DNA of 64,000 nucleotides from Aphelenchoides besseyi (GCA_024699855.1 JAMPIQ010000002.1:7874001-7938000); one strand, 5' to 3'. Positions 1 through 11,382 are shown, counted from the stretch's first letter. The notes: generated from the letters alone by a model not told the origin. Numbers and translations: made by a program.

Positions 1-425
1 GACGCACAGTGCTCCGCAGCAAAAACTAATTAGACCATCAGAATCCTCTCAACAAGATGAGTTTCATGATATACAGTACGCGAGAAGCCCCACCGTTGCT
101 GAAGTGAGTTTCCTTGTTAGACGCGCGCCAAAACTCTTTGACTAATCACTTGATGAAACAGAAAGTGTCGTCCGATTCAATGGTCTTAATTTAATTCCGA
201 GTTTATATCCGATCAAATCTTTAGACACACAAATTTCGTAAGTTCAAAAGTGGCGTCGATTCGGTCTCGAGTTGGAAACGGAAGGAATGGAAGAGTGGAA
301 TTGCGAAGACACTACCGAGTTTGGTTAGACCTCGTGGCTTAAAAATCAATTTGTGACTACAATAACCTACGTTTTCTATTACAAGAACAAACAGAATGGA
401 TTTTACAAGAGAGATCCGCATATGA
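1..425. other. No supported gene; 3' flank of BED gene
   Basis: Only short overlapping open frames occur on both strands here. The stretch lies just downstream of the stop codon of the minus-strand BED-finger gene and probably holds its 3' UTR and intergenic DNA. Nothing else recognised. Confidence 0.5.
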
Positions 426-1512
426 TTAAACTCGTGCTTCGGAGTCCCGTTCCAAGCGAACGGTCATCGATTGAGAAGTTCGGCACTCGGCGTTGTAGAG
501 TGCTTCTACTTCTTCCAGTTGATTGCCAATACGTTTCTTTTCGGATTGCAGTTCGGCCATCGATTCTTCCAGACGTTTGATCTTCTCGCGCATTTCTCCT
601 TCAGTTTCTGCAAAAAATTGATTAGAAACTTGAATTGTCGTTTTTGGTTTTGTTTCATTTGGGACTCTATCAGGTTTCTAGTAATCCAAAGACCATTCTG
701 CGTTTACTCAGTTCTGTTCGAATGCACAGAGAAATTCTCAGGCTAATCACCAGGTTGTTTGCACTCTTGACGTGAACAATTAGCCCCAATGTTGGTTATC
801 ATTGCTACTTTACATTAAAACAGATAACTTTGTTTTGGATGCCAAAAATGGCATTTCAATGTTGTTATGTTGAAAACGCACCTTTTTTAGAAATCGCAGA
901 ATCGAGCGGCGAAATTGGAACCGAAGAAGGTGGCAAGAAAGAGGCGTCGTCGTGATGCAAACTCCTAAGTCGTGCAAAAAACTCCTCATCATAACGTGCT
1001 CGTTTCAACGATGGCTCCATAATGAAGGGTGGGGTTGATGGTTCCCCTGCTGTTGTTGAAGGCGGTGAGAGTGTGGCGTCAAAGGAGCTTCGAGCAGTTC
1101 CCGATTCGTTGCGTCTATTTCCATCGGTTCTCTGTTGTATGGATGCAACTTCAATAACACGTTTGCGGTTTCGTCGATCAGCTTCGTCGTTGAGTACTTG
1201 AGCATAAACATTTGCATGTTTGTCTCGTAGATGACGACCAGCAACGGTTGTTGATGGCGGCCACGTGTATGTGGCTGTGCAGCCGGGAACTTGGCATCGG
1301 TACACGGATTTGTCTCGTTGAACCTCGAAATGCCTCCAAATTGAGTGGCGCCCGTGAAAAGGAGCAGGTTTGTTGGTCGGTGGAGAATTGGCTTCCATGG
1401 GAATTTGCACGTTGGCCGTCTGTTGAACAGCGGTTGGCGGCATTAGCTGCCGCAAGGCTAAGTTTTCAAAAATGTACGAAAATGGGAAAAATGGTTGGTT
1501 AAAGAAAGACAT
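426..1512 (-). CDS. BED-type zinc finger protein with C-terminal coiled coil
   Basis: Two exons, 882-1512 and 426-607 (minus strand), joined in phase 1 by an intron with a GTGCGT donor and TTTTTTGCAG acceptor. The first exon encodes a Pro/Thr-rich N-terminus and then a BED finger around residues 57-100, with the C-x4-C pair at about Cys73/Cys78 and the His pair at about His94/His99 after the usual aromatic positions (SIWRHF, TYTW). After a basic Ser-rich linker the last exon reads as a Glu/Lys/Leu-rich helix (starts ETEGEMREKIKRLEESM) likely to form a coiled coil and dimerise. BED fingers bind DNA and are found in transposases and in host regulators. No transposase catalytic domain follows here, so a host DNA-binding factor is more likely. 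A pyrimidine-rich acceptor 20-30 nt upstream of the ATG suggests a 5' UTR intron or trans-splice site. Confidence 0.75.
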
Positions 1513-1853
1513 TTCGATTGCCGGATTGTTGAGTATCTAAAACGTATAAAATTGAACAGACGATACGCAACTCTCGACAAACAACAAAAAACGCATCTTT
1601 GTTAAACACACAATTGAGATTTATGAAACTTGACGGACAATACGGGCAGCGGTTTTTTGGTGTCCGTGAAATTAACGCCAAATGTTCGATTGACCGACTA
1701 GTCACAATCGACGTCGGCAACGATCGAAAGATGTTCAGTTGAAATGAAGATGTCAAAAGAAGTGGTCATCTATGACAAACAAGCGGATAATCACGTGTTA
1801 CAGAAGCAGTGGGTGGCATTCAAATAGTCGACAGGAAAGTTTTAAACGAACTC
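1513..1853. other. No supported gene
   Basis: A minus-strand open frame at 1499-1756 contains CPYCPSSF, which resembles the start of a C2H2 finger, but the histidine half is missing and no donor joins it in frame to the BED gene. I treat the stretch as 5' flank of the BED gene. Confidence 0.4.
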
Positions 1854-2365
1854 ACAAGGAAAGGTTGCGACTTGTCCGAGCCCGATTCGAGTGAACTCGG
1901 TATCAATCGATGCGTCTGAGTGTGCTGATCACTAAATGGTAGGTCATTTTTCGCCGGATTCAGAATCCGAAAAGTTATAAGCAAAACAAAATCTAGAATA
2001 GTTACCGTAGCCGGAGTTGAATTTTCGCCGCTCACGGCCGCCCGCTTCACTAACACTCGGCTATCGCTGCTCACGCTCTCGAATACGAAACGCGCGCTTA
2101 TATCGCCAAGAAAACATTGATGCTCCATATGTCGCTTCTGAAGCATGACAACAAAAAACGGAGTTCAGATTCGGATTCTCCATAGTCGAGAACCTCTAAA
2201 ACCGTAAAAAAAAGCAAAAATTTTGGATTTTGTTTTGCTTATAACTTTTCGGATTCTGAATCCGGCGAAAAATGACCTACCATTTAGTGATCAGCACACT
2301 CAGACGCATCGATTGATACCGAGTTCACTCGAATCGGGCTCGGACAAGCCGCAACCTTTCCTTGT
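1854..2365. repeat. Foldback element 1: 140-bp inverted arms around a tRNA-like core
   Basis: The outer arms at 1854-1993 and 2226-2365 are reverse complements of each other with one mismatch in 140 positions by eye (AAGTCG against AAGCCG). The ends read ACAAGGAAAGG. The 232-bp centre holds a minus-strand pair of RNA polymerase III-type boxes. No transposase frame is present. I see no convincing target-site duplication. The second copy at 3137-3791 shares the same plan and ends but is strongly diverged from this one. Confidence 0.85.
2013..2063 (-). promoter_or_regulatory. tRNA-like A box and B box in foldback element 1
   Basis: On the minus strand TAGCCGAGTG (2054-2063) matches the A-box pattern TRGCNNAGY, and AATTCAACTCC (2013-2023) resembles the B box GGTTCRANYCC with the first two bases changed. 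Order and spacing match a tRNA gene, and the seven bases before the A box (GCAGCGA) align with those in element 2 (GCAGTGG). The rest does not fold as an intact tRNA by eye, so this looks like a tRNA-derived SINE head. Confidence 0.5.
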
Positions 2366-3136
2366 AAGATCTTGGAAGTTCCTTTTGATTAAGTGGTCGG
2401 TTGAAATAGATTTAGATTACCATGCACTGCGACATCATCTAATTTCCCTATTAGGATTTGTTCCGATCGGCCAAAATAGTTGGAATGAGAAAGTCGGACG
2501 TTAAACTTTGGATTTTGATTAGCGAGTTCAGATGAGAAGATCCACAGAATTGCAAAGTAAAAATAGATGAGTGGGTTATTAAAATGGAGCACGGAAATTA
2601 AATTCGAGCAGCTGATTACTTTCGTAACAATCAGTAAAGAAGAAAACTGTCACATTAGTTCAAACAGAAAGATAAACCCCGTAGCAAACTTCCCCGTTTT
2701 TAAACACGTGAAAATTCAAACCCACTGGTAATGGGTGTAAACATTAATTGTGAATGAAGATTTGAGGGGATCATTAGGCGGATCAAGGGCTCGAGGGTAT
2801 TGTCAAATAATACCAATCAGAGATTGCGTCCGCGCAACGAGCGAACAACATGACTGCTTTGTTTATACCACGCAATTGCGTGTAATGACTGTAAAATGAT
2901 ATGAGCAGAGGGGAAATTTGTTGCCGTAAGCCTTGATAACAATCAATCATCCACGCTGTTCAATTCAAATTGGTTCAAAAACCAAACAAATCTCAGTGTC
3001 ATCAATGTCGTAGTCCACTTGAACGTGAATTACGCCCAAACATGATCAATATCTCAGTATGCCTTTCGGTCATACAAATTTTGAAACAAGTTCAAATTAC
3101 AATCCTATTTGCTTCAAAATCTCACGATTTGATCTT
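2366..3136. other. Spacer between the two foldback elements, no supported gene
   Basis: Only short, mutually overlapping frames are seen, with no paired splice sites and no recognisable protein motif. The right end of element 1 runs straight into CTTGTAAGATC, which resembles a splice donor but has no matching exon. Confidence 0.5.
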
Positions 3137-3791
3137 ACAAGGAAACCTTTTGACTTGTCGGAACTAGATTCGGCCGAATTTGGTATTAAACGATGCGCCT
3201 GACTGTGCTGATCATGGAATGGATAGTAAAAAGTGCCCATATGCAGAATTGGACAAGTTATGGCCAAAATACCAAAACTCGAAATTTTTGAGTCAAGTGA
3301 TAGGCTGTTGAACGTACACCCCCCTGTTGTGCTCGATTTCCTCTTGTAAATTTCCAAGAAAATCTGATGATCGCACCGAAATAATCGCCGAAATTGCAAA
3401 GGGAAACTGAGTTTCAACTCAAGGAACCAAAAAGCGCATAGCGTGCGCAGCCGGAACCGAACCTCCGACCCATTATTACCCATCCACCCCCACTAACCAC
3501 TGGGCCACCACTGCTCACACTCCTACTCAATAAAAACGCCAAAATATCCTATATCTTGCTTTAGAAGTATGATACGATGAAACAGACTTTGGATGCGGAT
3601 TCCTCGTAGTTGAAAACCTCTAAAACCATCAAAAACTCAAAAATTTCGAGTTTTGGTATTTTGGCCATAACTTGTCCAATTCTGCATATGGGCACTTTTT
3701 ACTATCCATTCCATGATCAGCACAGTCAGGCGCATCGTTTAATACCAAATTCGGCCGAATCTCGTTCCGACAAGTCAAAAGGTTTCCTTGT
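3137..3791. repeat. Foldback element 2: 157-bp inverted arms around a tRNA-like core
   Basis: The arms at 3137-3293 and 3635-3791 are reverse complements with one mismatch in 157 positions by eye. The ends read ACAAGGAAACC, close to element 1. Loop sequences of the two elements also align (the stretch ending AACCTCTAAAACC before the right arm occurs in both), so they belong to one family. Element 2 has about 130 bp of extra loop sequence on the left side. The core carries a minus-strand A/B box pair. Confidence 0.85.
3453..3507 (-). promoter_or_regulatory. tRNA-like A box and B box in foldback element 2
   Basis: On the minus strand TGGCCCAGTGG (3497-3507) is a perfect fit to the A-box pattern, and GGTTCGGTTCC (3453-3463) is one base from the consensus B box. 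Spacing equals that in element 1. This is the better preserved of the two heads and could be transcribed by RNA polymerase III. Confidence 0.6.
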
Positions 3792-3950
3792 CAGCACGAA
3801 AACGAAACTACTTATTCATTTATGTATTATTTTATTGATTTCCATTTCACTACTTTTGTATTTAACTACTTTATTTTCTTTGTATTTCAAGGAAGATTCG
3901 CCTTCCCGTTTTCATTTAATCACAATAAACTCAAAAACGAATACATGTGT

Positions 3951-5847
3951 TTAAGCGACCACCGATTGATCGTTCGGTCCATCAATTGCAGCGACATCGG
4001 TTGGAGCCGATTCGGATTGTGGAGCGGTTTCAGTTTGCAATTCTCCTTGAGCTCCAGTAACAGCGGCTTGATCGGCTGAAATGCATGAGTTGACTGGGTG
4101 TGATTGAATTCGAAATCACTTCAAATTTTTGCATTCCCAGCGAGCAAAGACAATTAATTCGAGTTAGAAGTTTGTGAGAGCAAAAAGAACTGAGAGCAAA
4201 ACCATAGAACTTAAACGATTCGAACCGTGGGGCAAATCAAAGACCGCAAGGTTAGTGAGTTTAATTCTGAGAATTAAAGTCGTGGTATGAAGATCAACAA
4301 AAAGTTCAACACTCGGCAATCACCTATGATCGTATTTTTTGTGCTCAAAATTCGAAATGTGGAACGAGACTTTTGAATTCGGGCGTACTCAAGACCCCCA
4401 TCGTCTATTTCTTCGTCCGAGTTTTCAATCGGCGTTGGAGGTGTGACTTGTGGTTCTTCTTGTCGACCTAACAACACAAACAGACTGCGCGTTTTTAGCC
4501 TTCAGATAGTAAGGAAGATTGAATGCGATTAATCAAAAACAATTCTCATTGTTATCTTCGATTTTCGACTAAGACTAAAGGATTAGCAAAAGAACAGTCA
4601 AGATGTTGAATTTTGGATGGTAAAAGCGGAATTCGAAACCAACCTTCGGGTTCAGCGGTTTGCGGCGCAACATCGACCGGCGGCGGCACCAATTCATCGG
4701 TTGTGCCTTCGGATGGTTTGTCTTGAGAGGGTTCAACAGATTCTGCGGCTCCAACACCAACATCAGGGCTTACAGCTGGATCGGTTTGACCTTCGGAAAC
4801 CTGTCCACTTTCTTGTTGACCAGTCTCTTGAGGTGCGGATTCTCCTTGAGGTTCAGTGCTTTCCGTCGTGGTTTCTACTTTTTGCTCAACTGGTGTCTCA
4901 GCTTGTTCTTGTTGAGCTGGTGTTTCTTGAGCGTCCTCGAACTTTTCAGCTGGTGCTGCACCAACGCCAACATTTTCGCTAACAGCCGGATCGGTTTGTT
5001 CGGCAGCTGGATTATCGGGAATCACTTCAGGAGCAGCAGCTTCCGTAGTTTGTTGCTCGCTTCCTAAACAAAACAGTTTAGTAGAATGTTTCATAAATAG
5101 GTATTATGTCAAGCGTTTAACTTACCTTGTGTAGTCTCTTGTGTTTGCTCGGTATCAGTTGGAGCAGTGGTCTGAGACTCTGGCGCAGCAGCTGTTTCTT
5201 GTTGAGTTTCAACAGGAGCTTCAACCGGGCTTTCTGATTGAGCAGCGTTCTCAGCTGGATTATCGGGAACAACTTCAGGAACGGCGGACTCAGTGGCTTG
5301 TTGTTCGCTTCCTAATAATCCGAAAATCGTGTAAAATGTCAGATAGCCAACTTACCTTCTTGTGCGGGTGCCGCTGATTCGGGCGCTGCTTGTTCAGTTG
5401 CTAAGTAAAAAAAAGTTAAAAATTGTTCTAAGTTAGTATCTTACCCTGCGTAGACTCTTGAGTTTGTTCGGAGTCAGTTGGACCAGCGGTTTGTGACTCT
5501 GCTGGTGCGGCAGTTGATTCTTCTGGAGTTGCAACCGGCGCTTCGACGGGTGTTTCGGATTGAGTAGTCTCAGCTTGAACTTCTGAAGTTGGTTGGGATT
5601 CTTCAAAAAAAAAACATCTAAAATTAACGAAAACATCTTAGTTACCTTCTTTTGGAGCTTCGGGAACCGATTCTGGTACTTCGGACGCTGCTTCGGCGGC
5701 TGCAGGCGAGCTGTCTACTTGTGCTTCTTGTGGAGCATCAACTGCTTGGCCGGATACGCTAAGCCCTTCCAAATCCTTTCGAGCTTCTTCCTCAACCTTT
5801 TCCGGCACTTGTTCAACTTGAACGGGATCTACTTGACCGTCAGACAT
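3951..5847 (-). CDS. Intrinsically disordered Gln/Glu/Pro/Ala-rich protein, seven phase-1 exons
   Basis: Seven exons (5646-5847, 5445-5600, 5356-5400, 5126-5311, 4644-5063, 4324-4467, 3951-4075), every junction in phase 1, give about 425 residues from MSDGQVDP to a stop at 3951. There are no Cys-rich, globular or membrane segments. Composition is almost entirely Ala, Glu, Gln, Pro, Ser, Thr and Val. Exons 2, 4 and 5 contain related units (SEQQATE, PEVVPDNPA, ESPVEAPVETQ and a final TQETTQG), and a second unit with TDPAVS and VGVGA is repeated inside exon 5. All internal exons are multiples of three, so any could be skipped without breaking the frame. I do not recognise a family. Plausible roles are a flexible linker or scaffold, but this is inference. 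Strong donors (GTAAG) and short introns make the gene itself secure. Confidence 0.75.
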
Positions 5848-5901
5848 TTTCTATGGTTGAATATGAAACTGAAATGCGAAATTACAAGCTCAAAATTGCT
5901 G

Positions 5902-6333
5902 TCACAAGCGATCAAAAGAAATCAAAAGCCAACCGTTCGGTTGAATGGAATCAAGACGAACTGACGAGATGGCCAAGAGGTTAAGGTGGATTTGTACGAG
6001 CGAAGAGGCTAAAGTGGGCGTGAAATTGGTGGGCGGACAACAGCGATTGCAAGCGGCTAAACGAACGAATTGGGCGGGATCAGAACATTGAAACAGAACG
6101 TCCAAAGCAATTGGCTCGATTGGGCGGAGTAAACAGACGTCGTGGATCATACGCCGAATGTCATGCGTTCTAGCAGCTAAATGTTCGAAAATGCTGCAAA
6201 GCGTATTGACGTGAAAATATTCATAAACTTCAGCATCAGAATACACAAAACCACTTTCATCAGCAATGAGAATCTGCGACAAGAACGGTTGCCATATTGG
6301 TCGTTTGAGTTGACGTTGCAAATCCTTTTGCTC
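5902..6333 (-). CDS. Unrecognised open frame, possible exon
   Basis: A minus-strand frame of about 140 codons opens just after TTTTTGAAG (a possible acceptor near 6345) and begins near REQKDLQRQLKRP. It has no ATG at its 5' end, so it would need an upstream exon. Features include IADESGFVYSDAEVYEYF and a CNRCCPP cluster. Codon use looks reasonable for this genome, but I find no family match and no confirmed partner exon. It lies upstream of, and on the same strand as, the disordered-protein gene and could be its 5' region or an unrelated gene. Confidence 0.3.
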   Translation of the reverse strand, partial: EQKDLQRQLKRPIWQPFLSQILIADESGFVYSDAEVYEYFHVNTLCSIFEHLAARTHDIRRMIHDVCLLRPIEPIALDVLFQCSDPAQFVRLAACNRCCPPTNFTPTLASSLVQIHLNLLAISSVRLDSIQPNGWLLISFDRL

Positions 6334-8349
6334 TCGACTTCAAAAATTTTGTGTTTCTTGACGAGTTGTCGTTGGAACTTTTTGTTTGGCTGATCATCAA
6401 CTGTTTACGCGAATTCACAGCTATTTTTTGACTGTTGAATCAAATTAGCTGCCGACTGATCAGCTGATTTCTGTTCACTACTGCGAATCGTTCAGTCTGT
6501 CGAAATTCAAAGCTCTCGACAAACAATCTGAGTTCTTTTTTCTCGTCCAACTGCGCGATTCAAAAGCGAACACTTCGCAAGAGAACGGCGGTCGAGAATG
6601 TGCGTCAAACAGAAATTCCGATGGGAATCGAAGTTCGAGCTTCAAGTCAAATGTTTTCACTAGTTTCCTCGACCCCCGGTTTCATCACTTTTTGCGCTTA
6701 TCGAGGACGATCAACTGCGGACGGAACGTGCACTGGAGTCGAATAAAAACACCCATCACGGTTATCACGTGTCGAGTGCAAACGAATCTCCCGAACTGTT
6801 CGATACGCGTGACCTGCTGCTTTTTATGTTCGATCACGAGCCGTCGGTGCATAGCGAAAGAATCAGCTGATCCACGAAAACAATTTGTTTTGCTAGCAAA
6901 CAACAACGTCACTTTACATTTTAAATCAAAATATACGTTGAAAGTTTGTGTTTTTAAAGCGGGGGTTGATCAAACATTGTAATTCGGTACTGACCGTCGA
7001 AACGAAAAGAAACGAACAAACTTGAGACCTTTGCTCTTTCAGCTTTCGGTTTCGAATTGCAAATTCGCTGGACTTTTGATTGCTGGCAGTGAAATTATTT
7101 GCATTTTTACATGTTCTTAGCGAACCTATTCTCGGAACGCTCAGATCGTCTATTCGAATAGGTTCCGTATTCTTTCAGCAGACACGTCAGATCGAGAGAT
7201 TTGGAAATCGAAGAGTCCGGCTGCAGGTCGTTGGGATCAAACAAACACGAACGATTGATCATCTTCGACACATGCCCTTGGCCAATTTTTCTTGACGCTT
7301 CGGTCGTGAAACAAAAAGAATGAACACAAAAACTGCCAGGCATCTGTTGACTTACCAGCTGTTCGGAGCTCGTGATGTTTTTTGCGGCAAACGAGCTGCG
7401 GAGTCGATCTGAAGTTCTTTTAGTCGATGTTTCAAAACCCGAAGCAAAACAGAATGAAACACCTCAACAAAAAGGCTCATTCTTTTCATCCATATCATTT
7501 TTTGAATGAAAACGTTTTCTGCTGTAAACTCTTTGGGTAACGGAAACATTACAATGTGGACTTATTTCTTTGTATATCTGCAGTGATTGTGCGCGTCAAT
7601 GGAACATCAACAATCGACTCAAAGCGCCCACACTGTCGAAGTGATGCGATTTCGACGCGTCAAATTTTATGTCGCTGCGGAGCTCGAACATCTCGAGATT
7701 ACGTGCCGTCAATTCGGGATATCCCTTCTGATCGCAGCGGAAATTGATGAGCGAACGAGGTCGAAAATATTTTCGGCTGTTCGGCATGTGCCAAGTGGAG
7801 GAAATCGACAAATGTCGTTAGTTCACGTATTGTCAACATTTTCTGGGCTCAATTGTTTATCAACTAGGAGCCGAAAAAGTCTCCGGTTATTATTGGATCT
7901 CAACAAATGGCATCGAGGATACTTGGACTAAGAAAGTAGCATGCAAAACAATTGTACGAAACTTAAAGCTTTTCATTTTCAAACTCTTATTCTGATCGTA
8001 TGTAACGTTATGTAGACGTTGAAGTCCGATTTGAGTCTCTAGCACTGGCTACAGAAAATTGCAGTTCAAACGTGATTTGGCGGTTGATTTGCATTTCACG
8101 TCGCTGATTCGTAGACCTGGTATCGAAGCCAAAAGTTCAATTCTTGTTTCTTATCGGACCTCGGACAATCAATTAGCAATGAGAGTTGTGCCGATCGATG
8201 TGTCCAAAATCACGAGAATTTTCACGAGGGCAGGGAAGACCAGAGGATTTCGAAGAAGCGTGACCTCTGAATTGTTTTGTTCCAATCGAGAAGAAAAAAG
8301 TTTATTGCTGTGAAGAAATTTCAAGTGCAAATGGAAACCCGTAAAAAGT
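6334..8349. other. Mostly unassigned; one candidate exon at 7356-7549 (-)
   Basis: The minus-strand frame from ATG at 7549 (MFPLPKEFTAENVFIQ) ends at an excellent donor (CAGCTG then GTAAGTC) at 7356, which suggests a real first exon. I could not find a downstream exon that keeps the frame, because the best acceptor near 7300 creates a TGA. The remaining short frames on both strands are unsupported. Confidence 0.25.
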
Positions 8350-11300
8350 TCAGAATAAGTTCTTATCACGCGACAAAGAAAACGTGTGAATCGATGGTCT
8401 GCTTGTTCGATGTTTTCTATAGATTGTTTCCAAACGTGTAACTCGCCGTTTATTCTCTGAAGTTTGTTTCTAAATTCAATTATTCAATTTCGAAACAGAA
8501 GAAAACAAACCTGAAAATAAGTGTACAGCTCGTCCAGCTCTTGACCGATATCTTTAATTGAAGCGGTGAGAAGAGTCAACGTCTCGTCAACGCTGTGAAA
8601 TCCGTGTACCATTTGTCCTTCTTCCACTTCGTCCCGTTCAATATTCTCCTGGTTACGTCTTCTGCTGATTTCACGAACTAGATTTTCTTATTAACGTTAG
8701 CGATGTTATACGTTTACCTTTTCGCGATAAACGATGTTTAGCTTCGGGATAATCAGACATCACTTCGAGCATGTCTTCCTGTTTCAATTGATAAACATCC
8801 GAGTAACCGACAGAACGTAATGACCACATTCTTCGATTTGCTTTCGAGTTATTCGATACGCGCAATAGCGATAGTTCTCCAAACGTCGAGCCCTCGTGTA
8901 GTTCATTGACTTTCACTCCATGTTCATTTAGAATCTCCAACGTGCCATAACGAATTATATACATTTCTTTTGCAACATCTCCGTAGCGACAAATGTAATC
9001 ACGGCTAAAAACAAACGTTTAGTGTGAAAGAACATTAAAAAACACTTACGGAGTGTACATATGCATAGTGAGTCGAAGAACTAACTCGTAGAAAATCGAC
9101 GGTTCACAATCAGCCAACAACTCAACATTCTTCAGAGTTTCCATGTGCACGTGAAGAGCCAATTCACCTTGCAAACGCGGTGGAACGGCCTTCATGATCT
9201 CCTAACAAATAAAAGTGACAAAATGAACGATATCAAACGTACTTTTTCGTCGCGAATCATTCCGTACTTTGAAATGTAGCCGATGCAGTCGAGAACTCGC
9301 TTCTGAATGTCCGGTGACACATTTCTACAATAGCAAAATAAAATTTTCTTAAGACAAGAAACTCTAACCGATAATGCATGTAAAACTTAATGCCATCCAT
9401 CAACTGCTGTACTTGAGCTCTTCCCATGTTCATGTGCACGACCACATTATATACTGAGCCAACAATCACGGCAAACACCAAAACACCAACAATAGTGTCC
9501 AAAATTTCCAAATAGTTGTGTAGATCTTCAGTGGGATAAGGCTAAGAAGAAGAACTTCTTTCGGTTGTGCTTTTTTAAACTCACTTGTTGTCCGGATGTG
9601 GTTAAAGTCAATGAGGACCAATAGATAGATAGACTGTATTGTTTGGTGAAATTCGAGAACTTCATGATAGATGCTCTAAAGATTGCAGTCTCTTGATCAC
9701 TCTTACCGAAAGTCAAACCTTTTATCCCAGTAATCAATTAGTTTGTTCAAATAACCAGTTCGATTCTCGACGTCCAAATTGCTTTCATCCAAACCACAAC
9801 GCTCATCGCTGTCAGTCAACAGAATGTCGCAATCAGCAAACACTGGATCTGTGTTCTTTACGTAATTGAACTCCCAAGCCATGAATTCGGTTGCTAAGCG
9901 AAAAATAAATTGAAAACAATCGAACAAACTTACAATTGATTCCACGAATCAAACTGATTTTGAAGTAAAGAGCTGCGTTAAGATGAAAGATCACCGCACA
10001 CGTAACAACAATGTGAAAGATACGGAAACCATTGGGATAATTTGTACGGATGTTCGTACGTTCAACGAAATCAAGGACCTAGAAAAGACACCAATAAACG
10101 TTATAATGTTTAGCGATACTCGATAGAATTTAAGCAAACGATTGATTCGAACCAACGAGTAGTTTCGATTAAGAATAAGCAAAAAATCTGTGGGTAAAAC
10201 ACACGCGATATCCAATGAGAATCGGCGACTAAAGAATTGGAATGACAATATGTCGTTTAAAGTCAATAACCTTCTTAGATATCTTTTGGCCAGACGTTTC
10301 CAACCTCGAACTGTTACACCATCCTCCATATGATCTAAATGGTCGTGCTAAATTGTGATAATTCAAAACAACTGACTCAGTTTCGAGTTAACAAAAATGT
10401 CCATCAAGTAAATTGCATCAAAAAACGTGTTGCCAAAGAACCAGAATGTGAAGAAAAGTCCCTGAGTGTCGTCGAAAACAAAAATAACACACATCAACGA
10501 GTTGTAAAGAAACCCGATGTAAACAATAAGTGTCCAGTAATAGTAAATCGGTTTGGCTGGATCAACACTTTCGAAAGGTGCACCTCTGAAAATCGAAGTG
10601 TAAAAACGATTTTTCGTTGTTTTTACTTTAATTTCGTCCAAAAGTTCTGCAGTTTTTCCTTAAATGTACGTTTCAATGGAGGTGGCAGAAGAGGCGGTAG
10701 TTTGGAATTGTTGTAAGTCGAGTGGTTTTGACTTCTGCCATTTTGCATAGAACTCGAATTCGTGCCGTTGGGTTGATCGGTTGTTGTTCCGTGCACTTGA
10801 CTGTCTGCAATAAGTCGATAACAAGAGGACAGATGTGAACGAGAGAGACCGTGTGTTTGTTGTTGTGCCGATTGACTGGGTAGATCGAAGACCATGGCCA
10901 CGTTGGCGTTGTGAACTCGCTGTCGTTCGGCTTGTGCTGCTCGTTCCTCCTCATCCCGGACACTGAGAAGCCAACTCCGCGCAACCTAAGAATATTAGTA
11001 AGAGAAATAGAAGAGAAAACTTTGTGTTCATTGACCAACCTTCCACAGTCGGGCCCCGATTAACTCTTCAGAATTTGACATCAAAAATTTTCGCTTTGTT
11101 TTAAGAACAAATGGAAAAATCGAAAACTTACAAGACCCAAAAATACAATTTCTTATTAGAATTGTATTTTCTGTTAAATACAGTTTTTAATTTCTCACTC
11201 ACCATGACAACTCGAACGACATCTGCAAAATGTCGGTGATTGGGCGAAATGTCGACATTGTTTTTCTTGGCAACTTCCACTGAAGTTGGAATATGCTCGA

Positions 11301-11382
11301 CAGTCTCTTCGGCCGTGTAGCAGATGGTAATTTCATCCTTTGGCTGACGGTTAGTTGATGGTGTTGAAGACGGAGTGCTCAT
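8350..11382 (-). CDS. Cyclic-nucleotide-gated cation channel subunit
   Basis: Fourteen exons with continuous phase give about 800 residues: 11203-11382, 11040-11093, 10627-10985, 10393-10585, 10120-10347, 9934-10078, 9719-9893, 9585-9675, 9369-9541, 9243-9324, 9050-9201, 8718-9004, 8511-8677, 8350-8469. S1 follows VDPAKPIYYYW. S4 carries RINRLLKFYR, followed by the typical NIRTNYPNGFRIF segment. The pore helix reads YWSSLTLTTSG, then the C-linker, then a cyclic-nucleotide-binding domain with the FGELSLL phosphate cassette and NRRMWS. CNG channels pass cations when cGMP or cAMP binds, typically in sensory cilia. The family's TIGE selectivity filter is TSGQ here, so conductance is hard to predict, and this could be a modulatory subunit. 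The intron after exon 7 is either 44 nt with a weak GTTTGA donor or 31 nt with a strong GTAAGAG donor, and both keep the frame. Confidence 0.93.

Noticed and set aside
1854..3791. A shared peptide-like reading of the foldback arms (HRLIPSSLESGSDK in one element, HRLIPNSAESSSDK in the other) suggesting a conserved coding exon.
   Set aside because: Differences between the copies fall at all codon positions, the reading exists in all four arms of inverted repeats, and no start, stop or splice context supports translation.
7820..7990. A plus-strand stretch reading GYYWISTNGIEDTWTKK that resembles part of a C-type lectin domain.
   Set aside because: It lacks the conserved cysteines and WND-type motif, has an in-frame stop just upstream and no splice partners.
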